Part shown: one piece after another, positions 1 through 12,900 of the stretch
Layout of the letters: each line of letters opens with the position of its first letter
How positions within the stretch are numbered: the first letter of the stretch is position 1
Source of the DNA: Sipunculus nudus
Lineage: Eukaryota; Annelida; Sipuncula; Golfingiida; Sipunculidae
Direction of reading: 5' to 3'
Assembly (NCBI GenBank): GCA_026874595.1
Contig: CM049314.1
Location: 15,368,729-15,432,728 of the forward strand
Length of the DNA stretch: 64,000 nucleotides
Notes under the pieces: generated by a model
Told to the model about the DNA's origin: nothing
Seen by the model: the letters and a program-made list of their open reading frames with translations, nothing else
The model's database searches: none
Translations under genes and position numbers: made by a program

Positions 1-202
1 AAAAGTTTTTAACGAATTATTATGAAATTTCATGATAGCCCGGCAATGATACAAGAAACGATTAAAGTTTTTGGGTGATACGGATTACCATCGGGATTCA
101 GAAATTGTTTAAAGAATATATTGACTGTCTGTCAATGCCAAGTGGGGGTAAATAAATGAGCTGCCTTGACGGAGGTCTGCGCTCTATGAGTGCCCATATT
201 CT
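1..202 (+). repeat. Dispersed repeat A (CCTCCGCCAAGG family), partial copy
   Basis: Phrases GATAGCCCGGCAATGATACA and GAGCTGCCTTGACGGAGGTC also occur, reverse complemented, at 49472-49752. The start lies outside the window. Confidence 0.65.
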
Positions 203-385
203 AGTTGGAATCGGTTCAGTTATGGGAAGCAGTTACGCATGAATTCTCAGTGAATACGTGAATACAGAATACGTGTACCCTGCTGAGACAACATGACACT
301 CAGGCCTTCTGAAATAAACTGATAGGGGCCGGCCTGGAGTCTTCAGTTGATCAAAAATCGACGTTTTGGGTGGCAGGTTGGACAA

Positions 386-540
386 TATATGTACTTCAAC
401 ATATAAATACTATCACTGTAACGCCAGGCAAGTGTACAGGTGTAAGTGTATCGAGTATATTGCTGGGTTAGATATACATCATTGTCGTGAGACATGCGAG
501 TTTAAATTTAATTCAGTAATATCCTCTAACAATAGCAAGG
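386..540 (+). repeat. Dispersed repeat C, copy 1 (partner 8899-9050)
   Basis: The phrases ACTTCAACATA, CAAGTGTA...GTAAGT and AGATATACATCATT recur in the same order at 8899-9050, about 8.5 kb away. No coding content. Confidence 0.55.
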
Positions 541-1616
541 TCAACGAACACTGTGCTAGAATGAGCACTAATGTTCCATAATTTTTTACTGATTTTATTC
601 AGCAAAGATCTATAGTCAATGAGACGTTCTTTGCTATCTCATGGCTCTTGCTTGTTCTATTGAGGGAGTGCCTTACGTTATCTAAACCAATAGTCACTAC
701 ACAGACTGCAGCTGGTCCAAGCATATCAAACCAGCAGAGCAGCTCCAGCACACTGGATGCTTTATGAATAGGCATATCCAAGAAAGTCACAAAACCAGAA
801 CAAGTCAGTTCAGTATTTTCTGATCAAATGCTGTAGGGCACAACAGGAAATGGGAAGTGATCGAAGGTAATACAATTTACTTTTATTCTATTAGCATTAT
901 TATAGTTCAGTTTTATATATATTTTTACTTTGAAAATATGAACATTTCTTTGACTATAAATCATATTCTTATCTCATCTCTGGTGTGCTGAGTTTGCTGA
1001 TACAAACAATTTAGGAACAGTGATAAAGAAGCATTTAAGCTGTTATCATGTTCCTTGTGTCACCCATGAGAGGCATTTGTGTTTGACTTCAAGCAAATAC
1101 TGCACGGCTGATCTTCAAACTGGCTTTGAGCAACTTCCAGTGAGCAACACAAAGGAAATTCAAATCAATTACATTTTCCCGTCAATTCCATTTCAAATCA
1201 GAATTGACCCCAGGTCTGTTGGCAAATCTTTTCATCTTGGGATAATAATTCTCAAATGGTTTCAAATCCTATATCGGAAGAAACTACAATTGTAGTTTTC
1301 CTCTTTATCTCTATCAACAGTTTTTATATTAGGAATGATTAATTCAATACGAGTAACTTTTCTGCATCGTCTTTCTGCAAGCGAGGCGCATGCGACTTAA
1401 AATCGTGTCGCACGGTCAGTTTACGGTCAGAAAGCACAGGTGTATTATTGTTGCCTGGTCCATTACGGGGCTTGCCATTCGCTTGTTATGTCAGAAACAA
1501 AACAAGTCGGGTTAGTTTCTTCGTATGACAATATATTGGCCAGTTAGGTTAGATTATTGCCTGAAGGTTTAGTTTTATTTACAATATGTGTTAACTAATG
1601 AGACAGGCCAAGCTTT
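540..1616. other. Noncoding, nothing recognised
   Basis: Open frames are short, overlap on both strands and lack splice support. Confidence 0.5.
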
Positions 1617-2105
1617 CTAAAAGGTGCCCATTCACCTACCTTTTGATCAAGATTTGATGTGATTTCTGTCTTCCTCTGTGTATATATTAATGATCTAAGG
1701 GGAATTTTGGTTGTGAAAAGTTTTTATAGGGATTCGTGAAGAATGTGTGAACTTGTTTATCAACAACATATTTGTAAACAAAGCAATGTTGACAAACGGA
1801 AAAAATATGCAACCTAGGGTGGTCGGTTGCATATATGCTGAAGCAGAAAGGTCACTTGTTGCAAAACACCATTTGCAAAGCTCTGGCTTATCTGACTTGC
1901 TGCCAGATGCCTTTTGTGAATTTGTTTTGATTATTTTGGTGGGCCCCCACATATTGAAAACACGTTGAAATAAACAAAACAAGCAGTCTGTGTGCGGTGA
2001 TATCCACGTTTTCTGGCCTGTTTCTATGAAAGCTCCAAGGGATAACCTTTAGTTTATAAAGGTCAGATATAGGTGATTGGGTCCCTTTAAGGAAACTTTT
2101 AAGAT
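1617..2105 (+). repeat. Dispersed repeat B, copy 1
   Basis: It runs from AAGGTGCCCATTCACCTACC to CAGATATAGGTGATTGGGTC, with GTTTATCAACAACAT and AAACACCATTTGCAAAGCTC inside. The same order is found reverse complemented at 40977-41455 and, more diverged, at 57940-58250. A repeat about 0.5 kb long; class not determined. Confidence 0.75.
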
Positions 2106-2109
2106 GATC

Positions 2110-3490
2110 TTCAGTCGATTCAAAGGGCCATGCTGTGGGGTATTTAAGCTTGGCCCCTGCGTGGTTAAATTTTAAGATTGATATATACTGTTTGTCAAAG
2201 CCAGATTCGGTCGTTGTGAAAGAGCCTAATGCTATTTTGTTTAGTCCCAATGTTCGTAAATGTTGTATTTGTTGGCCCTTGTGTTTATAGAAGAGACAGG
2301 GCCGCCTCCTTCTTGACTGCCTGTGCTACCGCGGGACTCTGTACACGATACACTGACACCTGCGTATATATGTGTTAATATTCGGCTCTGGATCAAATTT
2401 GTGTTTATGAAGAAACTTGTAGTGCTTGACGCCGCTACCTGAATTTAGTAGTGCGAGCAGTAACGCGTGCTGGAGATTCTCTGACATTGAGGCGCATTTG
2501 CACTCAGCCCTGGCCAAGCATTAATCCTAAGTTATAGAAAAGTAACCAAGGCTCCCACAGGCCGTGTTAAAAGCTAATTCTCTTGAATTAGATTCATACA
2601 CTTGGGAGGTAAACTGCATATGGTGTTCACTTGCGTATTAATTTTTTACACAATATATAAAATCTCAACTGGGTGTGAGCCTTGTCCAATTCAAGCGGTA
2701 AACCGGCTAAGCGGACAAATAGTGCATGTAAACTTTTATACAGTACAGAACTACCGAGGCTTGTAGGTAATATAGTTTTATTTCTGGCATGAAAGTCAAG
2801 TCAGATAATATATTACGTTCTCTTGTGTGCATATAACAGTTCGTGTTCTGGTTTGATTAAAAACCAAAACATGCTAGCGAGGGCAGCAGATTAACATGAA
2901 ATTAGACATTTCTGCTTCGGATATGCCGTAGAATTCTCAGACATTGTGCATAACCTCTTGGAAAAGGGCCCCCTTTTCTGAAGCATATATTGACACTTGA
3001 CAGGCTCAAGGTCATTAGAGCCCAAATCAAATTTTGACTTTCTTCTTGCTTGAAACAGTCTGTGTATTAAAATATTCATTTTCATGGTTTCACAAATACT
3101 TGTTTTCGCTGATTTCACCAGTTATCAAACATTCTGAGACCTTAGTAGAAAGATTTGATGAATCAAACATTGAACGTGAAATATGCGTACATCGAAGGCT
3201 ATTGGGTTCGCCATAACCATGCATTTTGGCTGATCTGATCTTGAACACCAAGTTCAAGGTCACTGTTTTTTAACTAATTCGACAACCTTCCATCTGACAT
3301 CTTTAATTTGATTTAAAAAAAAAAACACATCCAACCACTTGAGAAAATTGATGTTTGGGCATCTAGGTCAAGGCCACTCTCATATTGAAGGTCATGAGCC
3401 TAATTTGAATTGACTTTATCCTAAAACCCATGTATATGCATGTGCATAATATGAAAAAAAAAATATGTTTATTAGTTTTTGATATATAAA

Positions 3491-3537
<47 letters not shown>

Positions 3538-6280
3538 GCTTCTACCCACTGGCAAATGACTGGGGTATTAACAGGCGCGGAAAACAAGATAAAGATTATT
3601 GGTTGCGCCACCAGACTTAAGTAAAAGACAAAACTTTCCAAACTCTTCTGTCATCCTGATTTACGGATCAATTCATGCAATCATTCTTGAGAAATTAAAA
3701 GTTTTGTGTGATTTTAACCAAAAATGGACCTGTTCAAAGTTAGGACCACTCTTATAGTAAAGGTCATGACCTCATAAAAAAAAGCTTCGTCACCTTATCC
3801 ATTCGATGCACATATAAAGTTAGATAAAGATACGTGAAATATTTTTTAGTTATCTCGTTCACAGGAATTTTAAAAAGGAAATATGCTGCCTCTGTTGCCT
3901 GATTAATACAGAGAATTCATGTCGCTACAAATAAACTCTCACTGCTAATGCCATGGCGGCTGTTAGCAGTACTGCTCGTGTCTTCTTGGGGCAAAATACC
4001 CGATAACTCAAATAAAATCGTCGTTGCAGTGTGGTTCAAAATAAGATACACTAGGTAAATAAGGTGCACCATATTTAATGTCACAATGTCCGTAACAAAA
4101 CTTTTACAAAGCAGTGTCGTCAATTTTTCTTTAAGGATGGGGGTGGGGGGATGACTCGAAGGCGTCGGATGGGAATCAAAGTTAGGACAACTTTTTTTAT
4201 AACAGGTGACATTTTAGTAAAAACCATTAAAATGTTTATAGACAATTAAGTTTCCCTTAAGGCTTTGGGAATTACCAAAAATTGAAGAAAGACAATAATT
4301 TTACTATGGACCTTTGTATACGCACCATTGCGAAATATTTAGTCCGACGTATTGTTTTCGTGTAAAGCTGGCATAACCAGCAACTGATAAAACATACTAG
4401 TTGGTCCAAGCTTACCAGTGATGCAGTGTTACCGCTACTTCTGTGATAAAAATAGCCATGGCACGTGTGGGCAAATGGCGTGGTAAATATAACACGGTCT
4501 GTTTTCCAACCCGACATGCGTCAAAATATATAACACACAAAATTACCACGCACACATAACCAGTAAATTATTATCATGGTTTAGAACTAGTCAGTCGCCA
4601 TGATTAACACGGACATTCAACCAGCGGCAGGTCTCCACACATTTAAGTAGACTCTTTCTCGCTGGCATGCTTTTGTCTTTGTAATAATTTTATACGCCCG
4701 TCTATGACAGGATGTATGATGGTAGACCCACTGTCCGTCCGTCTGTCCGTCCGTTAACTTTTAGTTTCGCCTCGATAACTTATCAGGGCTTTGATGGATT
4801 TTCACGAAACTCACCGAAACTCACTACAAACCGATAGAATATCTTGCCCGCGTTCGATTATTGGCAAAATCCAAGCATATTTAATGAAACCAGAGGTCAC
4901 CAGATTTTGGTGGCGCCGTGATGACTTACAAAAATCATTTGGATATTCATGAAACTCAGTATAAATATTAATCGAAACAGTTTCTAACCTGAGATCTCGG
5001 CAAAATTCACGCATATTTAACATGGTCAAAGATCGCAAGACATAAGATGCGTATTATGCACGTTTACAGTGCTCTTGTTTTGGTAAATCTGTAATAAATA
5101 TCCTATCTTGTCAAAGGTTGCTTCTTAAAAAAAACACTGAAAGATTAAAAACAAAATAAACAATTGTGTAACTGGGCGGTTACGCAGGCTTCCTCTCATA
5201 TCCTTGTCACTGATAGTCCAGTAATAATACGGAAGAACCCACCACAAATTGTAACAGAAATTATGTTGCCACCATTTGTCTTGAAAAATCCGTCTGGATG
5301 TTTAAAGTCTAGCAAAATATTATGAATGGAAAAATGCTTAATATGCATAAATCTAATATGGCCACCAGGCGCAGTTTCTGATTTATAGTAACTACTTTTA
5401 GCTGTCATTGAACAGGGCACAAATCGTAAAGGTTGAACTTAGGAACTTTTACTTAAACCGGAATAGGTCCTGGTCAAATTTCCCAGAAATCTACAGAATG
5501 AGGTGACCTTTATTCTGCGATCTAAATAGCACATACATGGTTTTGAGCACCTTGAAAACCAGCTGCCTTTGAGTGTACGAGAATGCTGAACAAATATCTT
5601 GTGCTCGTTTATAAAACTGAAATAATGTGCCCTTTTTACGCCTTTATGACAGTCAGCATGCAAAGTATGAACAGATTTGTATCTAAATTCTTCGAGTTAT
5701 GATGCGACAACATTTTTAGCATCACAAAAGTTAAGATGCCTGCCAGTAAAAAATACATACAAAATGGCAGATTTCTCAATAAAGTCGGAAATCTGTCATC
5801 ACAAAGTTTACTGACATATTGATCATGGGACCAGTATGCAAATATACTTTTAGTGGCGCCACCTATGTTGACCAACTTAAAGCAATCCAAAATAATTCTT
5901 TCAGCTTTCTAAAACCCTGGTTAACCTAAAGTTATCAGGTCTCCCCTTTTTTAAATATTCATACATGAAAGGTCGAGGTCACAAGCTGTCGTCAACTATG
6001 ATTTCAGATGATGAACTCGTAGGTATTATTTATGTTAGTCAGTATTCACATTTATGGGTCTAAATGAAAGTGATAAATTAGTACAAGATGCATATTTGAA
6101 TTACCCTAATGCACAGTCTTCCCATCTATCCTGCAGGTCACTCTTCAGGCTTTGAGTCCAGTGCTCTAACGCTAGAATACGTAACCCTGCACACGCCTCA
6201 TCCTTAGCTGTGAAACTTTCAATTGGTGGATCGTGAAATCAATTCATTCTATCTTCATCTGTTGTACCCAGTGGAGAGTG
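2110..6280. other. Noncoding, repeat-like
   Basis: Around 3240-3780 phrases such as AAGGTCACT and GTCAAGG...CACTC recur. 4690-4760 contains CCGTCCGTCTGTCCGTCCGT. No gene recognised. Confidence 0.5.
3494..3536. repeat. (TA)n microsatellite
   Basis: About 43 bases of uninterrupted AT/TA alternation. Confidence 0.95.
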
Positions 6281-6287
6281 TCTCTGC

Positions 6288-6828
6288 TAAGGATGCCTTT
6301 CCATACATGCGGATTTTCACCCCGCGCGGGTCCCCTTTCCATATGTGCGGTTCCCCGCATGCGGGTGACCCATTATTTGGGATAAACGCATGCTCTAATA
6401 ATCATAATTTCTCAAATTTTAGTGTAATGTGTCAACAAAATACTCTGTGTAACATTTATACTAACTGATGAGGCAGATTGAAGCGGATAAATATTGTATC
6501 TTACCATACAGACTTAAATGGTGGCCATTTCATGTCACACTCTAACTAGAGCTTGCCAAGGGCCGTATCTAAATGAAGATTGGTCGTATATTTTTAAAGC
6601 AGTCTAATAAGTTCTATCAGCTCCTTTATCTTTTCAAAGACAAGGACATATACCTACTACTGATATATACAAGTAGCATCCGCATGCGGGCCCCCGCAGA
6701 AATCCAGCATTGTCGAATCCTCATGCGGGACTCGCGCGGGGGCCCGCACATATGGAAAGGGGACAATGACAACACGCTTGTTGGATTTCAACGGTGTGGG
6801 GACCCGCATGTATGAAAAGGCACCCTGA
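6288..6828. mobile_element. Inverted-repeat (MITE-like) element with GC-rich ends
   Basis: The left end (GGATGCCTTTCCATACATGC, then CCGCGCGGG, CCCCTTTCCATATGTGCGG, CCGCATGCGGG) is mirrored by the right end (CCGCATGCGGG, CGCGCGGG, CCGCACATATGGAAAGGGG, GCATGTATGAAAAGGCA). The inverted repeat is imperfect and no transposase is present inside. Confidence 0.65.
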
Positions 6829-6829
6829 G

Positions 6830-8898
6830 AGAGCGGCCGGGGATTTGTATTCCTGAACAAAAATACGAAGCCGCGAAGAATCATGTTCAGGGTGACTGGT
6901 TTCATTTGTTTTTGTCGGGTCTGCCCGGTGCTGTTGAATAATACAACCATCGTATTTGAGTAATGAATATATTAGTTATATATACACCCTGTATTCTGCA
7001 CAGTTGATTTCGTACGCTCTTTAAATGCAAATGTTTAGTCATACTCAATGGAAATTTTACCCGCAAAGAGTGATTGGGGTCCGTACATATTATATTAAGT
7101 AACCTCTGTGGTTTACCCAGTGGGATTAAAGTAAACACACTGAATTGGTAACGATGTTAAGTAGACGTTAATAAGTATATAAGATTTTTATGACCTTTGA
7201 CTGATTAAACTCAGTGCTCTTGTTTTTATGATTATGTACGTATACGACATGTATGATCCTTGGCAAACGGTAGATGCAAATATAATCTAGTTCAAATTTA
7301 AGTCACAAAGTAAACCTTATAAAATATTTAATGCATGATCAGGACGTGCTTTTTTTTTGCACTCAAGGGATGGACCGGGGATTAAATGTGGATCGGTTAT
7401 TGTACTGAATTAGAGCTGTGTTCTACGGCTATATCAAGGGCATCGCTCCCCAGTGAGTATTGAACAATTAATCTCGAGAGGGCTTTCAAGAATCGTTTAC
7501 CTAGTTGTTGACCATTGATGCACCTCATGGCAAAATCGATTTTGTGCGACATACCTATGGCGTATTGTAAATAAAAACAATGTATATATATATTATCAAA
7601 AGTGACAGGTCATTTAAACTGTACAAGTTTTGCCTTGGGTGATAACAAAACGATAAACATGTACATGTGTGGTAACAGAGAGGGAGGCAGTATCGGCACT
7701 ACCGTAAAATATTGTGCGAGACACATCATCACTGAAATTATTGGGTGCGAAAGTCAGTGACAGTTGATTTATTAGCTTACTTATTACCTGGACGTTGGTA
7801 GAAAGGCAAGTCTTCCTTTCGTGCATTTTTACTATGATCTGATGGAATCATCAGCTGATCCAGGGGGAGGGTCTAGGTGTTCGGACCTCCCCTTTTCCAG
7901 CCGTTGCAACCTTTTTAAGTAGTTCAGACCAATTATTTCCAGCCTGGGCCTCTTTCTTCGGGATCATGGGCCCTTTCAAAATTTAGTCATGGATCTTCCT
8001 GGGTTGAATTCCTCCTTTTCATAAATTTTGGATCCGCCCCGGGACTACTGGGTTTTAATTTCGACCTGCCCTTGTCACTCTCCATATCTGTTTGTGAGAT
8101 AATAAAATTCAAAATATAGGATAAACCGAGATATTAACGCGCATGATTTGCAGAATTATTGGGATTTCAAGCTTACGTTTTGTACATGTTAATGGCATGT
8201 GATTTAATAAAGTTCCTATTATAATAAGCGTGTTTATATACAGGCTATTATTAACACGGTACACGTGCCAACGTTGATAACTTCAACAGGAGCACCGCAA
8301 ACGTGCATAATATGCCGTCTTATGTCTGGTTATGTCGCCTCATTAAATATGGGCGAATTTTGTCGGGAATTAATTTCAGGTGAGAAGCTGTTTTGGTAAT
8401 TTTATATAATGAGTTTCATGAATATCAAACAGGTGTTTGGCAAGTCATCATTTGCGACCAGATTCTGGATTGTTTGGATTTCGATCGCCTGCCCTTTTAG
8501 CACTCCCCATGAGTCCCCATTCACCAAATTTATATAAACTAAACGGACAACCTTTACTCCTTCGGTTTGGCTTTTTTTGTCTCATTAATAATAAAGGTTC
8601 AAGAAAGGTTAATTATACGTCAGGTAAAGGAACCTTTCCCTTTAGAGAGGTACATTTGAGTCCGGCCGTGGCCGTCTTTAATCATCTACATTCACCATGC
8701 AAGTTGGTAGACTTAACGGGTGCATTATGGCGCCACCAGCACCAACATAATCTAAAATTACACCGGTTCAGTACTTTACTTTAACTCGTCATGTGTATAT
8801 ACATCTTGGTTCAAGAGTACATTCTCAGGGGTTTTCAAGGCCTCATTTTATAAGTGTAAATCTGGCATGCGTATTAAAGGTGCCCTTTTTATATAAGA
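6830..8898. other. Noncoding apart from dispersed repeat D
   Basis: The longest open frame (8437-8784) lacks family features or splice support and resembles neighbouring repeat text, so I do not call it a gene. Confidence 0.45.
7855..8045 (-). repeat. Dispersed repeat D (GGGGCGGATCCA family), copy 1
   Basis: The minus strand reads GGGGCGGATCCAAAATTT at its start and AAGGTTGCAACGGCTGGAAA towards its end. Copies lie at 13733-13920 (+) and, as an end fragment, near 29400-29450. Confidence 0.6.
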
Positions 8899-9050
8899 AC
8901 TTCAACATACAGAGACAATCTTTGTTACGTTAGGCAGGACTAAGTACGCAAGTGTAAGTTTACCGAGTGTATTGTTTGTAAGATATACATCATTATTGCG
9001 AGGGGTGAGTATGACTTTAATTAACCAATATACAGAAAAGTATTATCCTG
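8899..9050 (+). repeat. Dispersed repeat C, copy 2
   Basis: Partner of 386-540, moderately diverged. No gene lies between here and the MCT first exon at 9741. Confidence 0.55.
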
Positions 9051-9751
9051 ATATCTGTGTATAAAAAAGACTATGTTTATTCATCAACAAGACATATTTT
9101 TCTTGAATATACCTATCAGGGTGGTTAAAAAGGGAGGAAAAAGAATACATTATCTCATTCAGGTGACGTATTTTTTTTAAATCAGAAGGTCTGCAAAAAA
9201 CGCCCTAAAACAAATATTTGCAAGTTACAGAGGCAAAATTGAATCCACTTGCAATACAAAACGAACATATAAAAAATAGACACTCGCTCAATACAGCCAA
9301 TTTCATCTAAATATAATTAAAAAACACTCAGAGATGGCATATAAAGTTTGCCTGGATGGTCACCATCATCCTGATCATGCTTTATATTGATCCGGAGAGA
9401 AAATTATGAAACCTATTACTATTGAATGATGAAGCAGTCTGTCGCACTTTCTCGATATACAAAAGAACCATTTAAACAAAAACATTTTATGCTGACCTTG
9501 GTTACTTCCGAAATTTAAAAGTTTACATATAAAATCAGGAGACGCTGTTCATATGTTTTGAGTCAAGATTCTAACATACAATTTAATCAGCCAATCAAGG
9601 ACGTCACTTTAGTATTATTATCAAATAATGGCGCTTTTTATTTTTCATTGGTAACTTTTATTATGGCTCAATACCAAACAGAGCTAGCCAAACCACTGCC
9701 GTGACCTTAAGCAATTAATTCATTCTTTTATCCGTTTCAGGTATATAAAAA

Positions 9752-9956
9752 ATGGAATACAAAAAGCGTTCTGCCACAGTGGACCAGGGATACTCGTGGG
9801 TGGTCATGTTCAGCACCTTCACTTTGTTTTGCTTATTTTCCGGAAATTTTGCGGCACATGGGGTATTCCTTCCCGAGTTTGTTGACTATTTCCGGGTCAG
9901 CAAAGCGGATGCGGCCATAGCCGGCTCTCTGACAGTTGGACTCGCAGGAATGATCG
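9752..9956 (+). CDS. MCT coding exon 1 (TM1-TM2 region)
   Basis: The exon encodes residues 1-68 plus the first base of codon 69. The reading frame starts with MEYKKRSATVDQGYSW and continues through a hydrophobic first membrane segment. The donor is G|GTATGG at 9957. The acceptor AG at 9739-9740 shows that the transcribed exon begins at 9741. Confidence 0.87.
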
Positions 9957-12900
9957 GTATGGACGGGAGCTCAGCATGTACAAAATAACACACAGCAAAA
10001 ATGACAAGTTCATTGTCAATTTAGCTGTAGTGATGGTCCTTTGTCCGTCGGCTGTCTGTCCGTTGAACCTACGAATTCGAAGTTTGGCATACTATTTGAT
10101 GTTCCAAAGATCTCATACTTAACCGAAAACTGGGTCACTGCGACTTCGGTTTTACGAGATATTACGAAAAAAAAACTATTGTACGTTTAAAACGTAATAT
10201 TGCAGTTCAAGACTGCCAACTATGAAAACCATTATTGTTCAAATTTGGCATAACCATATTTCCTATATACATGCCAGCAATTAGGTCAATCTTGCGTAAT
10301 TTGTAGTATTTATGGGCTCGAAAATAATGCACTTTTTCAAAATCAGGAAAGATATTTACTTACTAATAATGCTTATTGTCCAAGCTAGAGAGACCATTTC
10401 AGTCATATAACTTGATTTAATTTAGTTTTCATTGTATGACAGAAATTAGGTCAACATTTTGGGAATATTTTAATTTTTAAATTCTAATTTTAAATGTAAA
10501 ATCAGCACCTTTAATTTTGCCTAACTTTGATTATGGCACATTTCACCCCTGTCAATATATTTGATATGAATTTCACAAGATTGACGGTTTGGGTATTAAG
10601 CTCACATAATCTGAACTTTGAAAGCTATTGTTAAAAAATTAAAGCTTATTTTCAAGTTTTTGTAGACAGTTCAAGTGTTGTTGTTTACAACAGGCCTTGT
10701 AACACTTCCAAACTGTCAACCATAAAATCCACGTGTGTTATTTTTTTATATATTGACAAATATTCCTCCATATATTTCCTATGTAAATGCTAGAAATAAG
10801 GTCAATATTGCGTAATTTGTAGACTTTTTGGGCATTAACTTAATGCACCCATTCAAAAACCAGGAAAATATCACTTACTTAACATGAGAACTGTTGAAGC
10901 TAAAGGGCCTTTTAATAACAGAACTGTATATAATTAAAATTTTCATGTGTGCCAGGAATAAGATTTGTATTTTGCTATTTATCAAGTTATAACCATATAA
11001 CTTATGGTTAGCCACAGCAATGTTTAATGTAAGTACTGTTGATTTAATTTTTTTACATGATTGGCAGATAAGGTTTTACGCTTTTTATAATATGAAATTT
11101 AAAAGCAGTTGACCAAAATCTGCAGCTTTAATCCAAGTTTTAGAAGACCATGTTATATAAATAACTGTAACGTCAGGGCTGGTTACTGTCAGGTTGGTGT
11201 ACCCAAGCACCCAGTTCTTGTCACAAAACCTATACTATATATATACCTCTGATTAATTTTGAATTTTATTTTCATTACAAAAAATAGAATTTTCAATCCC
11301 ATGCTCTACATATTCCAAATTTATAATCTTTAATTATTTTTTTTAAATATGTGATAACATATTAGATTCTGACAAGTACAAGTTAACACATTTTAAGGTA
11401 CAATAATAGCATTAAGACACTTATTGTCATTTACATTCCAGTTTGTATATGTGTAGAATCAATGCAGGTGTTCTACAATCTATATTTAAATTAAATAGCT
11501 GTAAATCGGTATATGTTCAGTCTTATCAATTATATATTAAACCCATGATAGGAGGTACTTTCAGTCGTGATTAAAATTTTTTGAATTGGATATATGATTA
11601 TCCTGATTTTAGAATTATTAATTACATTTAAATATTTTTTGTTGGTCAAATGTATCCTTTCATAGAACTCTTACGCCCATTATGATTTTTGTCCATATTT
11701 CATTATTAAATTGTTTCAGGTCACAAGTTTGTGTTACACAGTACATTATATACTTATCAGAATCACTTTATGGTCATTTGAAAATGGAAAATATAAAATT
11801 TTGTACAGCATTTTATGTCAGTTAATGAATTAAAAGATGGGTATTATATACTTCAGCTAATCTCCAATATCTTCCTTATTCTGTCACTGACAGGTGTTCA
11901 TACATTCCCTGTGGAGTGGTTATTTTATGCATATTTTACGGTAACGTAGCTGAAATACTGATACTCCTAGAAATATTTGATCCTGAAAGGCTCCTTTGAT
12001 ATAGTCCATAAAAGTGCACAGTATTTTTTCGGCAAACATATACTTGTATTTAGCATTTTATTATCACCAGGTAGCAGAGCCATTTCACCTCAGCTTTTAA
12101 AATGCTGATATGTTTAAAGAAAACAGTGGAAATAAGTTATTTTTGCATATATATATTTTTTATATAAAGGCAAACCTGGCAAAACCTTCCTACTCTTTAG
12201 GAACCAGGTCCTTGAGTGAGTGTACATGTGTGGGAGGGTGTGTGTGTTGGGGGGGGGGGGGGGTATTAATCAATCGTACCCAAAACGGGTGTACTTGAAA
12301 CGTATGTGGTAGAGGGAAGCGGGAAACGCTTTAGCGCGTGCAGAATTCTCACAAATATTTATTGTATTATTTATTTATTAATATTTATTATATGCCCTGA
12401 CTTTGAAATGATACCCTACAAAAGTGACGTTGAATATTGTGAGACATTTAAATCATTGATATGTATGTTATTGTTGGGGTTGATTATGGATCGAGACAGG
12501 ACACGTAATACCTCAGTCCTGCGTCATTTCTCTGGCCCACCTTGTTATGGCGCTGATGCGGTTAGGCCCAGCTGTTTATATTTTATTTACCTGCTATACA
12601 TACCTAGAGCACGGTCTTCTGTGATGCGTTTCATCTAGCACTTAGATGCAATGACATCACACATAAAGCAACCAACAACGTAAGTGCAATCAAGGCTGCT
12701 TGAACATATGTTTAGTTAGGCATATTTTTTATGACAACTGCGAATTGTAACATTACGTTTCGCTCAACATGTAGCAGCTGTTTTATCGGTGATGCTACAT
12801 ATTATTCCTTGCTTTTATTTAAAAAAAAACATTAACTAACGCATTTACCAGAGCACCAAATACAATAACTAATTATGCCAGCGAACAAGAGGTGCGAGGT

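Noticed and set aside
8437-8784. 115-codon open frame on the + strand
   Set aside because: No family features, no splice support, and nearby text repeats similar words (8020-8060), so it looks like repeat-derived chance coding.
12306-12638. 110-codon open frame in an MCT intron
   Set aside because: No recognised domain, AT-rich first half, and no splice evidence.
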